From contig NZ_JAHXRQ010000002.1 in the NCBI RefSeq assembly GCF_019392335.1, forward strand, positions 124,001 through 188,000: DNA of 64,000 nucleotides, written 5' to 3'. Each line of letters opens with the position of its first letter. Position 1 is the stretch's first letter. The notes beneath the pieces were generated by a model that ran no database searches, was not told where the DNA came from, and saw only the letters and a list, made by a program, of their open reading frames with translations. Both the position numbers and the translations under genes were made by a program. Shown one piece after another: positions 45,182-52,869 of the stretch. The DNA comes from Mameliella sp. CS4 (GTDB lineage Bacteria; Pseudomonadota; Alphaproteobacteria; Rhodobacterales; Rhodobacteraceae).

Positions 45182-45702
45182 TCCGCCGCGAAGCCGCCCA
45201 GACCCTGCGCCAGTGGCAGGAGGCGCTGATCGGGCTCGCCACAATGGCGCTGGGGGCCTATTGGGGGTTCTTCACCGGCGGCGGGCTGCTGCACTGGATC
45301 GGTTACCTGGTGATCCTCCTTGGCGTGGCCCTGACAGTCACCGGCGTGCAGCGCGCGCGCTTTCGCCGGGGCGGCGGCGGCCCCGGCGTGGTGCAGGTGG
45401 TCGAACGTCGTGTCAGCTATTTCGGACCGCTGTCGGGCGGGATCGTCGATCTGGACGCGCTTGAGGCGCTCAGCCTCGATCCGACCTCGGACCCGCCGGT
45501 CTGGCTGCTGATGGCGCCGGGCCAGCCGCGCCTTGAAATTCCCCTGACCGCCAAGGGCGCCGACCAGCTTTTTGATGCCTTCGCTACCCTTCCCGGCATT
45601 CGCACGGAACACATGCTGCGGCAAATGCAAGAGCGCGCGGCGCATCAAGTTGTCATCTGGCGCGCGCCTTCTGTGCGCGACGCCGCCAGAAGGCTGCATT
45701 GA
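45178..45702 (+). CDS. Membrane protein of unknown function
   Basis: 174 residues from a GTG at 45178 that overlaps the GNAT stop. Two membrane helices at about 15-36 (EALIGLATMALGAYWGFFTG) and 42-60 (IGYLVILLGVALTVTGV), then a soluble domain with VVERRVSYFGPLSGGIVDLD and IWRAPSVRDAARRLH. No family recognised beyond similarity to hypothetical proteins at this position. Third gene of the rsmE-GNAT run. Confidence 0.75.
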   Translation: MIRREAAQTLRQWQEALIGLATMALGAYWGFFTGGGLLHWIGYLVILLGVALTVTGVQRARFRRGGGGPGVVQVVERRVSYFGPLSGGIVDLDALEALSLDPTSDPPVWLLMAPGQPRLEIPLTAKGADQLFDAFATLPGIRTEHMLRQMQERAAHQVVIWRAPSVRDAARRLH

Positions 45703-45765
45703 CACTCTGGCCGATTGGCGACAACAGATTAGGTTCACAAGCGCGAGCAGACCGGGAGCCCCCAC

Positions 45766-47136
45766 ATGTCCATTCCCCAATCCGGCGGCGGGCCGATCAC
45801 CTCTCATGACCAATTGGCAGAGTACCTGGCCTCGGGCTGCAAGCCGAAGGATCAATGGCGCATCGGCACCGAGCATGAGAAATTCGGCTATTGCAAGGAC
45901 ACTTTGAACCCCTTGCCCTACGACGGCGACCGCTCGATCCGCGCGGTGCTGGAGGGGCTGCGTGACCGCCACGGCTGGGACCCGGTCAGCGAGGGCGGGC
46001 ATATCATCGGCCTGAGCAAGGACGGCGCCAACGTGTCGCTGGAGCCGGGTGGGGCGCTGGAGCTGTCGGGCGCGCCGCTGGAAACCATCCACCAGACCTG
46101 CGACGAGGTGAACGAACACCTGGCGCAAGTGAAGGACATCGCCGACGAGATCGGCGTGGGCTTCATCGGGCTGGGCGCGGCGCCGATCTGGACGCATGAG
46201 GAAATGCCGCTCATGCCCAAGGGCCGCTACAAGCTGATGGATGCCTACATGGACAAGGTGGGCACCACCGGCAAACAGATGATGCGCCGGACCTGCACCG
46301 TTCAGGTGAATCTCGATTTCGAGACCGAGGCGGACATGGTGCAGAAGATGCGCGTGGCGCTGGCATTGTCCCCCGTGGCCACGGCGCTCTTTGCCAATTC
46401 GCCCTTCTTCGAGGGCAAGCCGGTGGGTGTGAAATCCAAGCGGATGCAGATCTGGGAGACGCTGGACGACTCGCGCACCGGCATGCTGCCCTTCGTCTTC
46501 GAGGACGGTTTCGGGTTCGAAGCATGGGTGGACTACGCGCTGGATGTGCCGATGTACTTTGTCTATCGCGACGGGGTCTACGTCGATGCGCTGGGTATGT
46601 CCTTCCGCGATTTCCTGGACGGCAAGCTGCCCGCCCTGCCGGGCGAGGTGCCGACGCTGTCTGACTGGGCTGACCACCTGACCACCGCTTTCCCCGACGC
46701 GCGGATGAAGAAATACATCGAGATGCGCGGCGCCGATGGCGGGCCGTGGCGGCGTCTGTGTGCGCTGCCCGCCTTCTGGGTCGGGCTGATGTACGACCAG
46801 ACCGCGCTGGATGCCGCATGGGACCTGGCCAAGGGCTGGGACGCGGAAACGCGCGAGGCGCTGCGGCTGGCGGCAACGCGCGACGGATTGCAGGCCCAGG
46901 TCGGCAATATCCGGATGCACGATCTGGCGCATGAGGTGCTGAACATCGCCGAGGCGGGGCTCGTGGCGCGGGCGCGCCCCGGGGCCGGCGGCCTTGTCCC
47001 GAACGAGACTCATTTCCTGAACGCGCTCAAGGACAGTGTCGAGAGCGGCAAGGTGCCCTCAGACGAGCTGCTGGAGCATTACCACGGCGATTGGAACGGG
47101 GATCTGTCGAAGATCTACGGCGCGTATTCCTACTGA
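45766..47136 (+). CDS. gshA: Glutamate-cysteine ligase (plant/alphaproteobacterial type)
   Basis: 456 residues. Catalyses the first step of glutathione synthesis. Family marks: WRIGTEHEKFGYCKDTLNPL near residues 26-46, SLEPGGALELSGAPLETIHQT near 96-116, MRRTCTVQVNLDFETEADM near 174 and KSKRMQIWETLDDSRTGM near 224. A gamma-glutamyltransferase gene lies 800 bp downstream on the opposite strand. A GC hairpin follows the stop. Confidence 0.95.
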   Translation: MSIPQSGGGPITSHDQLAEYLASGCKPKDQWRIGTEHEKFGYCKDTLNPLPYDGDRSIRAVLEGLRDRHGWDPVSEGGHIIGLSKDGANVSLEPGGALELSGAPLETIHQTCDEVNEHLAQVKDIADEIGVGFIGLGAAPIWTHEEMPLMPKGRYKLMDAYMDKVGTTGKQMMRRTCTVQVNLDFETEADMVQKMRVALALSPVATALFANSPFFEGKPVGVKSKRMQIWETLDDSRTGMLPFVFEDGFGFEAWVDYALDVPMYFVYRDGVYVDALGMSFRDFLDGKLPALPGEVPTLSDWADHLTTAFPDARMKKYIEMRGADGGPWRRLCALPAFWVGLMYDQTALDAAWDLAKGWDAETREALRLAATRDGLQAQVGNIRMHDLAHEVLNIAEAGLVARARPGAGGLVPNETHFLNALKDSVESGKVPSDELLEHYHGDWNGDLSKIYGAYSY

Positions 47137-47181
47137 ATCCTGCCGTCTGCGCGGCGACGGTGTCGCGAGCGCAACATGACT

Positions 47182-47207
47182 TGGCCGGGCGCTCTGCCCG
47201 GCCATTT
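47182..47207 (+). terminator. Hairpin between gshA and the convergent small ORF
   Basis: A perfect 9-bp stem TGGCCGGGC (47182-47190) / GCCCGGCCA (47196-47204) with a 5-nt loop, followed by TTTCG. The short T-tract makes it a moderate terminator; the symmetrical stem could serve both strands. Confidence 0.6.
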
Positions 47208-47224
47208 CGCGTTGGGGAGCGCGC

Positions 47225-47413
47225 TTACTCTGCCGGGACCTCGGCCAGTTTCAGGACGTTGCGGCGGTAGTCGTCGCTGAGCTCTGCCTTGCGCTTTTCG
47301 ACAACGGCGGGGGGCGGCGGCGCGTCGCTGTTCAGCAGGATGCCGTAGCTGTCCCACGCGGTGCTTTTCTTCGGCGCGCGCGCGGCTGGCCTTGGATTAC
47401 ACGACCTGCGCAT
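47225..47413 (-). CDS. Small unknown protein
   Basis: Up to 62 residues; the coding-like part is KSTAWDSYGILLNSDAPPPP followed by AVVEKRKAELSDDYRRNVLK and LAEVPAE. Third positions are strongly G/C as in real genes here. The ATG at 47413 lies inside the last 17 bases of the DUF805 gene and the first dozen residues look less coding, so the true start may be later or non-standard. No family recognised. Confidence 0.5.
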   Translation of the reverse strand: MRRSCNPRPAARAPKKSTAWDSYGILLNSDAPPPPAVVEKRKAELSDDYRRNVLKLAEVPAE

Positions 47414-47840
47414 CCGCGTTGCCCAGTTCCGGCGCGTCCGGTTCGCGCAGGGGGCGCATTGGCTCGCCAGGGGGCGGACCCCACTTGTTGCCGTCGTCCG
47501 ACGGCTGGACCAACAGGTAAAGCATGATGAAGGAACCGACCAGCGGGACCAGCGCCATCAGCAGCCACACCCCGGATTTTCCGGTGTCGTGCAGGCGGCG
47601 GACCTGCGCAGACAACTGTCCGGCGATCCACGCCATCAGAACACCCAGAACGATGAACCCCGCGACGGGAATACCGCCGGTCGCTTCTGTCGGGGCGATC
47701 TGGGAAAGCGGTACAACGGCGAAAAAGAGCGCGACGGGCACCAGCAACTGGCCCCACCAGAATTCCGACCGGCTGGACCGTCCGCCAAAGTCGAACAGGC
47801 GGGTGAAAAAGCGCGCAAAGGCGATATGAGGCAAAACCAT
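47397..47840 (-). CDS. DUF805 family membrane protein
   Basis: 147 residues. DUF805 pattern: FARFFTRLFDFGGRSSRSEFWWGQLLVPV at the N-terminus, with three to four helices, QVRRLHDTGKSGVWLLMALVPLVGSFIML near 78-106 (the R.HD.G.S motif), and a short soluble tail. Function unknown. Followed closely by the small gene at 47225. Confidence 0.85.
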   Translation of the reverse strand: MVLPHIAFARFFTRLFDFGGRSSRSEFWWGQLLVPVALFFAVVPLSQIAPTEATGGIPVAGFIVLGVLMAWIAGQLSAQVRRLHDTGKSGVWLLMALVPLVGSFIMLYLLVQPSDDGNKWGPPPGEPMRPLREPDAPELGNADAQVV

Positions 47841-47931
47841 GCGATCTCTCCGTAGATGACACGTAATGGTTGCGTGTCATCCGGGGCGAGAATACGGCGC
47901 CGTTAAGAAATCTAAACGGCTTTTGGAGACA

Positions 47932-49518
47932 TCAGTAACCGATCGCGCAACCGTCCTTGCGCGGGTCCGACGCCCCTTCGAGCACGCCGTTCTGATGGAT
48001 GCGGATCGCCTGTGCGCCGCCAATCGGGGCGTTGGGTACCTCGATCTCGTGCCCCATCTCTGCCAGCTTGGCAAAGACCGCCTCGTCATGGCCACGCTCC
48101 AGCCGCAGCTTGCTGCCGTCCGCAAAGCTGCGTGGCGCGTCCAGGGCCGCCTGTGGATCCATGCCGAAATCGATCATGTTGGTCAGTACGCGCGCATGGC
48201 CGTTGGGCTGGTACTGACCGCCCATGACGCCAAAGGGCATGGCCACACGGCCCTCTTCGACCAGCATCCCGGGGATGATCGTGTGCATCGGCCGTTTGCC
48301 ACCGGCCATTTCGTTCGGGTGCCCCTCGGCCAGGGTAAAGCCCGCGCCACGGTTCTGGAACAGGATGCCGAATTTGTCGGACGCGATCCCCGAGCCGAAG
48401 CTGTTGAAGATCGAGTAGATCAGCGAGACGGCCATGCGGTCGCGGTCGACGACGGTGATATAGATCGTCTCGCGGTGGACCTCTTCGGACAGGGTCGCGG
48501 CTGAGACCATCGCGCGCTTCGGGTCGATCAGCGCCGCCAGCCGGGCCGCTGTCTCGGGGCTTTTCAGGTGGTCCAGCCGGGTCATGTGATCGGCATCGGC
48601 CAGGAAACGGTTGCGCGCGTCATAGGCCAGCTTGGCGGCCTCCGCCTCGATGTGGATGCGTTCGGCGCCGAAGGGATCCATCGCGGCCAGATCGAAATGC
48701 GACAGGATGTTGAGCAGCAGGTGCGCGGTCACACCCTGGCCGTTGGGCGGATGCTCCAGCAGCTCGCGGCCCTTGTACGTCCCCGAGATCGGGTCGCCGA
48801 TGGTGCAGGCGGCGGCCGCGAAATCCTCTAGGCTGTGGACCCCACCGGCGGCGTTCAGCGCGGCGCACATGTCCTCGGCGACCTCGCCGCTGTAGAACCC
48901 GTCGCGCCCTTCGACCGCGATTCGCCGCAGGACCTCGGCATTGCCGGGCAGGCGAAAGACCCCGCCGGTCACGGGCAGCGCGCCGCCATCCAGGTAGTGC
49001 TGGCGCGCTGCGCCCTGCAGCCGGTCCTGCGCCTCTTCCCAGTCGAAGGCGACGCGCGGCGCCACTGGCACGCCGTCGTCCATTGCCCGGATCGCAGGCG
49101 CCAGGCTGTCCGCCAGGCCCAGCCGCCCCCAACGGTCGGACATGGTGCAGAAGGCATCGACCGCGCCGGGGATCGTGACCGCATGTGCGCTGGCGACCGG
49201 CACTGCCTGGTGCCCTTCGGCGCGCAGGGCGGCGGCACTTGCCGCCTCGGGTGCGCGGCCCGATCCGTTGATCGCGACGACCTCGTCCCCGCCTGCCGGC
49301 GAGACCAGCGCGAAACAGTCGCCGCCCAGCCCGGTCATCGCCGGTTCCGCCACGCCCAGCAGGGTCGCACCGGCGATCGCCGCGTCCATCGCGTTGCCGC
49401 CCCGTTGCAGGATGTCGACCGCTGCCTGCGCGGCCAGCGGGTGCGAGGTCGCGCACAGCCCGTTCAGGGCCAGCACGGGGGATCGTCCGGGTCTATGGAA
49501 ATCGCGCATCTGCCTCAC
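47932..49518 (-). CDS. ggt: Gamma-glutamyltransferase family enzyme
   Basis: 528 residues, an autoprocessing N-terminal nucleophile hydrolase. N-terminal GLCATSHPLAAQAAVDILQRGGNAMDAAIAG, the likely nucleophile Thr in HRETIYITVVDRD near residue 345, FNSFGSGIASDKFGILFQNRG and C-terminal RMAVSLIYSIFNSFGSG text match the family. No clear signal peptide, so it may be cytosolic and the name is approximate. Its 5' region holds the tandem hairpins at 49583-49865. Physiological substrate may be glutathione or another gamma-glutamyl compound. Confidence 0.88.
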   Translation of the reverse strand: MRQMRDFHRPGRSPVLALNGLCATSHPLAAQAAVDILQRGGNAMDAAIAGATLLGVAEPAMTGLGGDCFALVSPAGGDEVVAINGSGRAPEAASAAALRAEGHQAVPVASAHAVTIPGAVDAFCTMSDRWGRLGLADSLAPAIRAMDDGVPVAPRVAFDWEEAQDRLQGAARQHYLDGGALPVTGGVFRLPGNAEVLRRIAVEGRDGFYSGEVAEDMCAALNAAGGVHSLEDFAAAACTIGDPISGTYKGRELLEHPPNGQGVTAHLLLNILSHFDLAAMDPFGAERIHIEAEAAKLAYDARNRFLADADHMTRLDHLKSPETAARLAALIDPKRAMVSAATLSEEVHRETIYITVVDRDRMAVSLIYSIFNSFGSGIASDKFGILFQNRGAGFTLAEGHPNEMAGGKRPMHTIIPGMLVEEGRVAMPFGVMGGQYQPNGHARVLTNMIDFGMDPQAALDAPRSFADGSKLRLERGHDEAVFAKLAEMGHEIEVPNAPIGGAQAIRIHQNGVLEGASDPRKDGCAIGY

Positions 49519-49582
49519 TGCTCCCTTGTTGCCGGGCAGAGCATACGGCGGCGTCTTGCGGCGTCAATCAGGAGGAGGGAAC

Positions 49583-49649
49583 CTCGGCGCCACGCACTGG
49601 GTGGGGGCTGAAAACGCGTGACGCCGAGGGAAGCCATATGCAGCTACAA
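49583..49649 (-). repeat. Tandem structured element, copy 1 (ggt-proximal)
   Basis: Minus-strand stem arms at 49616-49628 (5' arm) and 49583-49595 (3' arm) pair over 13 bp with one G-U; the loop is GTTTTCAGCCCCCACCCAGT (49596-49615). Preceded (minus strand) by TTGTAGCTGCATATGGCTTC. Immediately after the hairpin comes CCCTCCTCCTG, an anti-Shine-Dalgarno-like run. It lies 65 nt before the ggt start codon. Confidence 0.7.
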
Positions 49650-49797
49650 GGTCAACCTGCGCGTCAATGCGGGCGGAAGTATGGTCCGGTCCGGGTAATG
49701 TCGTGGCACCGTGCAGGCACTGGCATCAACCCGCTTTCCGCGCGCGGATTGATCGCGGCGGGCGGCGGCGAATGTGTGATTTTCGGGGGAGAAAGTC

Positions 49798-49865
49798 CTC
49801 GACGCCGCGCACTGGGTGGGGGCTGAAAACGCGCGGCGCCGAGCGAAGCCATATGCAGCTTACAA
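49798..49865 (-). repeat. Tandem structured element, copy 2 (ggt-distal)
   Basis: Same layout 215 bp away: arms at 49831-49843 and 49798-49810, identical 20-nt loop (49811-49830), and flank TTGTAAGCTGCATATGGCTTC. Relative to copy 1 the stem has one A-U to G-C compensatory change and one lost and one gained G-U. The 424-bp gap 49519-49942 holds these two copies, a 12-bp ATACGGCGGCGT direct repeat near its two ends (49543, 49915), and no gene I can support. Confidence 0.7.
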
Positions 49866-49942
49866 AAACCAGGATGGCGGCGAATCCGGGCCGCATTTGG
49901 GCGGCAGCGGGGCAATACGGCGGCGTTTGGCCGCAGATCCTG

Positions 49943-50392
49943 TCAGCCCAGCGGGATGGAAAGGGTCAGCCGGTTACGGTCCCCGTCATGGTGATAATCC
50001 AGGTTCTCGGCGAGCGAGCGGATCAGGAACCAGCCAAATCCGCCTTCCGGCAGATCCTGTTCCGAAACATCCAGATTGACCGGCGCCCCAAAGGGAAGCG
50101 TGCCGCAGGGCATGGGCCGGCCGAAATCGGTGAACTCCACCGCCAGCCTGTCGGCCGCGAAAACCAATCGCAGCAGGATGTCGCCGCCGGCGCGGTCCTC
50201 ATAGGCGTGTTCGACGATGTTGTTGAGGACTTCGGCGACCACCAGTTCCCAGTTGTTGTCCGGCGGCGGTGCCATCTCTTGGTCCTGCAATAGCGCGTGG
50301 ATGTCGGTCAGGGTCGCGCGCACATCCTCTGCGGTGCTGTCCATTCGGCAGCAAACCTGGAATGCGCCGTCCTCGAGCCGCTCGGCCTGCAT
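49943..50392 (-). CDS. Anti-sigma factor / serine kinase of the RsbW-type HATPase family
   Basis: 149 residues. GHKL ATPase pattern: N-box NWELVVAEVLNNIVEHAYED near residues 50-68, LAVEFTDFGRPMP as the G1-like box and EGGFGWFLIRSLAENLDYHHD near 120 as G2. I chose the ATG at 50392 (GGAGCGA upstream); an earlier frame would overlap the STAS gene by 41 bp. In partner-switch systems such kinases phosphorylate the STAS protein and sequester a sigma factor. No sigma gene is in the window. Confidence 0.85.
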   Translation of the reverse strand: MQAERLEDGAFQVCCRMDSTAEDVRATLTDIHALLQDQEMAPPPDNNWELVVAEVLNNIVEHAYEDRAGGDILLRLVFAADRLAVEFTDFGRPMPCGTLPFGAPVNLDVSEQDLPEGGFGWFLIRSLAENLDYHHDGDRNRLTLSIPLG

Positions 50393-50414
50393 GGTCTGTC
50401 GCTCCGGCCCGGGA

Positions 50415-50744
50415 TCAAGCGCTGGCAGCGGCTTCGGCAGAGGGATGGATGGCAAAAATCGAATCCATGCGCGTCATGCGGAATACCTTGTCCACAGCGG
50501 GTCGCAGCCCGGCCAGTTCCAGTTTGCCCCCGCGGGGCATCAATTTCATCGCCGCGACGATCGCGCCCAGGCCACTGGAATCGATGAAATCCACCTGGCT
50601 CAGGTCAAGCACGTAGCGGGGTTTCTCGTTTCCCAGGATCTCGCGCATGCGGTCCTTGAACTGAATCGCCACAGCGGCATCGATTCGGGCTGCGTCGACC
50701 GTGATGATGTCCACGCCGTCGCGGTGATCTGTGGTAAGTCTCAT
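50415..50744 (-). CDS. STAS-domain anti-sigma factor antagonist
   Basis: 109 residues. VDIITVDAARIDAAVAIQFKDRMREIL is followed by the phospho-acceptor Ser in YVLDLSQVDFIDSSGLGAIVAAMKLM near residues 43-68. GGGGAACGGC precedes the ATG at 50744. Forms a pair with the HATPase kinase 22 bp downstream: phosphorylation state of the Ser in DSSGLG decides binding. Divergent from the thiolase gene. Confidence 0.88.
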   Translation of the reverse strand: MRLTTDHRDGVDIITVDAARIDAAVAIQFKDRMREILGNEKPRYVLDLSQVDFIDSSGLGAIVAAMKLMPRGGKLELAGLRPAVDKVFRMTRMDSIFAIHPSAEAAASA

Positions 50745-50831
50745 GCCGTTCCCCAAGTCATGGATCGGGAGAACCCTAGACGGCAATCCTTACCTTTCTG
50801 TATGCACATCCGGGTAAAGGGAGGCATTCGC

Positions 50832-52004
50832 ATGGAAACTGTCGTGATCACCGGGGCGTCGCGGACGCCGATGGGGGGCTTTCAGGGGGTTTTTGCCGAA
50901 CAGGCGGCCAGCACGCTGGGCGGCGCGGCGATCCGCGCGGCGCTGTCGCAGGCAGGCGGCACGGCGGTCGACGAGGTGCTGATGGGCTGCGTGCTGCCGG
51001 CAGGGCAGGGGCAGGCCCCCGCACGTCAGGCGGGATTCGCGGCGGGCTTGGGCGAAGAGGTGCCGGCCACCACGTTGAACAAGATGTGCGGCTCGGGCAT
51101 GAAAGCGGCCATGATGGCCTGGGACCGGCTGGCGCTGGGACAGGCCGCGACCATCGTCGCGGGCGGCATGGAGTCGATGACCCAGGCGCCTTACATTCTG
51201 CCCAAGATGCGGAGTGGCGCCCGCATCGGTCACGGTCAGGTAATCGACCACATGTTCCTCGACGGGCTGGAGGATGCCTATGACAAGGGCCGCCTCATGG
51301 GCACCTTTGCCGAGGATTGCGCCGAGGCCTTCCAGTTCACCCGCGAGGCGCAGGACCAGTATGCGCTGGCCTCTTTGTCCAACGCGCTGGACGCGGAACG
51401 GACTGGCGCCTTCGACGATGAGATCACCCCGGTCACCCTGCACATGCGACACGGTGAGGAAATCATCACCCGTGACGAACAGCCCGGCAAGGCGCGGCCA
51501 GAAAAGATCCCGATGCTGAAACCGGCTTTCCGAAAGGACGGGACGGTGACGGCGGCCAATTCCTCTTCGATCTCGGACGGGGCAGCGGCGCTGGTGCTTT
51601 CGACGCTGGATGCCGCCGTCGCAGCCGGGGCCACACCCCGCGCCAAGGTCCTTGGCCATGCCTCGCACGCGCAGGCCCCGTCCCTGTTCCCCACCGCGCC
51701 GGTTCCGGCGGCACGCAAACTGCTGGAGCGTATCGGATGGAAGATCGGCGATGTTGACCTCTGGGAAGTCAACGAGGCCTTTGCCGTTGTGCCGATGGCC
51801 TTCATGCATGAAATGGGCCTGCCGCGCGACGTGGTGAACGTGAACGGCGGCGCCTGTGCGCTGGGCCACCCGATCGGCGCCTCGGGTGCGCGGATCATCG
51901 TGACATTGCTGAACGCGCTGGAAAAGCGCGGGGCGAAACGCGGGGTTGCGGCGATCTGCATCGGCGGCGGAGAGGGCACGGCCATCGCCATCGAGCGGAT
52001 CTGA
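50832..52004 (+). CDS. Acetyl-CoA C-acyltransferase (thiolase)
   Basis: 390 residues. The acyl-accepting Cys is in NKMCGSGMKAAMMAW near residue 88, the catalytic His in VNVNGGACALGHPIGASGARI near 340-360, and the second Cys in AAICIGGGEGTAIAIERI near 378, where E replaces the more usual M or L. GGGAGG precedes the ATG. Biosynthetic (acetoacetyl-CoA forming) or degradative thiolase; sequence alone does not separate them. Confidence 0.92.
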   Translation: METVVITGASRTPMGGFQGVFAEQAASTLGGAAIRAALSQAGGTAVDEVLMGCVLPAGQGQAPARQAGFAAGLGEEVPATTLNKMCGSGMKAAMMAWDRLALGQAATIVAGGMESMTQAPYILPKMRSGARIGHGQVIDHMFLDGLEDAYDKGRLMGTFAEDCAEAFQFTREAQDQYALASLSNALDAERTGAFDDEITPVTLHMRHGEEIITRDEQPGKARPEKIPMLKPAFRKDGTVTAANSSSISDGAAALVLSTLDAAVAAGATPRAKVLGHASHAQAPSLFPTAPVPAARKLLERIGWKIGDVDLWEVNEAFAVVPMAFMHEMGLPRDVVNVNGGACALGHPIGASGARIIVTLLNALEKRGAKRGVAAICIGGGEGTAIAIERI

Positions 52005-52123
52005 TCCGGAGAGGGCGCAAAGACCCCCGCTTGCGAAATACCCGCCGGGATCATCGTCTCGCTCGCCGAGGGCGAGACGATGAAGGCCCTCCCTGTGGCG
52101 ATCTTGCGCGACGCATCGCGTGG

Positions 52124-52192
52124 TTCGTGAAAAAATGCTTTGAGATTTCACGCGACTCTGGCACCGTGAAATCCAAGCCTGTTTTTTCACGG
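52124..52192 (+). promoter_or_regulatory. Cluster of CGTGAAA half-sites upstream of the XRE-cupin regulator
   Basis: TTCGTGAAA (52124-52132) and TTTCACG (52146-52152), then CCGTGAAA (52164-52171) and TTTCACGG (52185-52192): two inverted-repeat pairs of one CGTGAAA/TTTCACG half-site within 70 bp, ending 9 bases before the start codon. Probable operator, most simply for the adjacent regulator itself. Confidence 0.6.
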
Positions 52193-52200
52193 ACCTCACG

Positions 52201-52770
52201 ATGTCGCATCCCTCCCCGCTTCCCAAGACTCTTGGCGCCGATCTGCGCGCGCTCAGGCGCACACGCGGGTTGACGCTGCAGCAGCTGGCCGACCGGCTTG
52301 GCCGCTCTGTCGGCTGGCTGAGCCAGGTGGAACGTGATCTTTCCGACCCGTCGATCACCGACCTGCGGCACCTGGCCGAGGCGCTTGAGGTTTCGGTTTC
52401 GATGCTGGCGAGGCACGAGGCCGCTGCCGGGCCCGAGACGGGCCGGATCGTCCGGCAGGGCAGCCGTCGGCCCATCGGGTCGCGCACGTCCGGGTTGGTC
52501 GAGGAACTGCTCTCTCCCGACCTGACAGACGACTTCGAGATGGTGCATTCCACGTTCCAGCCGCATTCCGAGATCGGTGAGACGGTGACGCGGCCCACCC
52601 AGGAACTGGGGTACCTGGTGTCCGGAAAGCTGGTGATGACCATCGGGGACGCGCGTTTCACAATCCATCCCGGCGACAGCTTTCGCATCCGTGGCGAGCC
52701 GTTCCGCTGGGAAAACCCCTTTGACGAGGCTGCGGTGGCGATCTGGGTGATCGCGCCGCCGGTTTACTGA
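52201..52770 (+). CDS. XRE-type helix-turn-helix regulator with C-terminal cupin sensor
   Basis: 189 residues. HTH_3 domain LGADLRALRRTRGLTLQQLADRLGRSVGWLSQVERDLSDPSI near 11-55, then a cupin with EIGETVTRPTQELGYLVSGKLVMTIGDARFTIHPGDSF near 120-160. The ATG has no strong SD in its short leader. The class often governs catabolism of amines or amino acids by sensing a small ligand in the cupin. It stands at the head of the flavoprotein cassette and has operator-like repeats upstream. Confidence 0.9.
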   Translation: MSHPSPLPKTLGADLRALRRTRGLTLQQLADRLGRSVGWLSQVERDLSDPSITDLRHLAEALEVSVSMLARHEAAAGPETGRIVRQGSRRPIGSRTSGLVEELLSPDLTDDFEMVHSTFQPHSEIGETVTRPTQELGYLVSGKLVMTIGDARFTIHPGDSFRIRGEPFRWENPFDEAAVAIWVIAPPVY

Positions 52771-52790
52771 TGCCTTGTGCCCGTGGCGAT

Positions 52791-52837
52791 GCCGGATGCC
52801 TCCGGCGGGAGTATTTTTTGAGAGAAGAAGCAGCAGG
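52791..52837 (+). repeat. Hairpin plus GGGAGTATTTTTT element, copy D
   Basis: A perfect GCCGGA/TCCGGC hairpin (52791-52806, 4-nt loop), then GGGAGTATTTTTT and GAGAGAAGAAGCAGCAGG (52820-52837). It lies between the regulator stop and the GFA-family gene, in terminator position. The last 18 bases are identical to copy A at 8659-8676. Confidence 0.65.
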
Positions 52838-52869
52838 TCCCGCGCCTGCCCGAAACCGGAGTTGACATC

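Noticed and set aside
45130..47013. Antisense frame of 627 codons across gshA
   Set aside because: gshA motifs and a proper start are on the plus strand; antisense product is His/Gln/Arg-rich without a domain.
49638..49826. 62-codon plus-strand ORF starting in hairpin copy 1 and ending in copy 2
   Set aside because: The start is the ATG of the repeated CATATG flank and the frame runs through the non-coding loop; codon composition is not gene-like.
49583..49865. Known riboswitch class (glycine tandem, SAM-II, SAM/SAH, cobalamin) for the tandem hairpins
   Set aside because: None of the conserved core sequences I know for these classes is present in either orientation.
49583..49865. CRISPR array
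   Set aside because: Only two copies 215 bp apart with unequal, non-spacer-like content; no cas genes.
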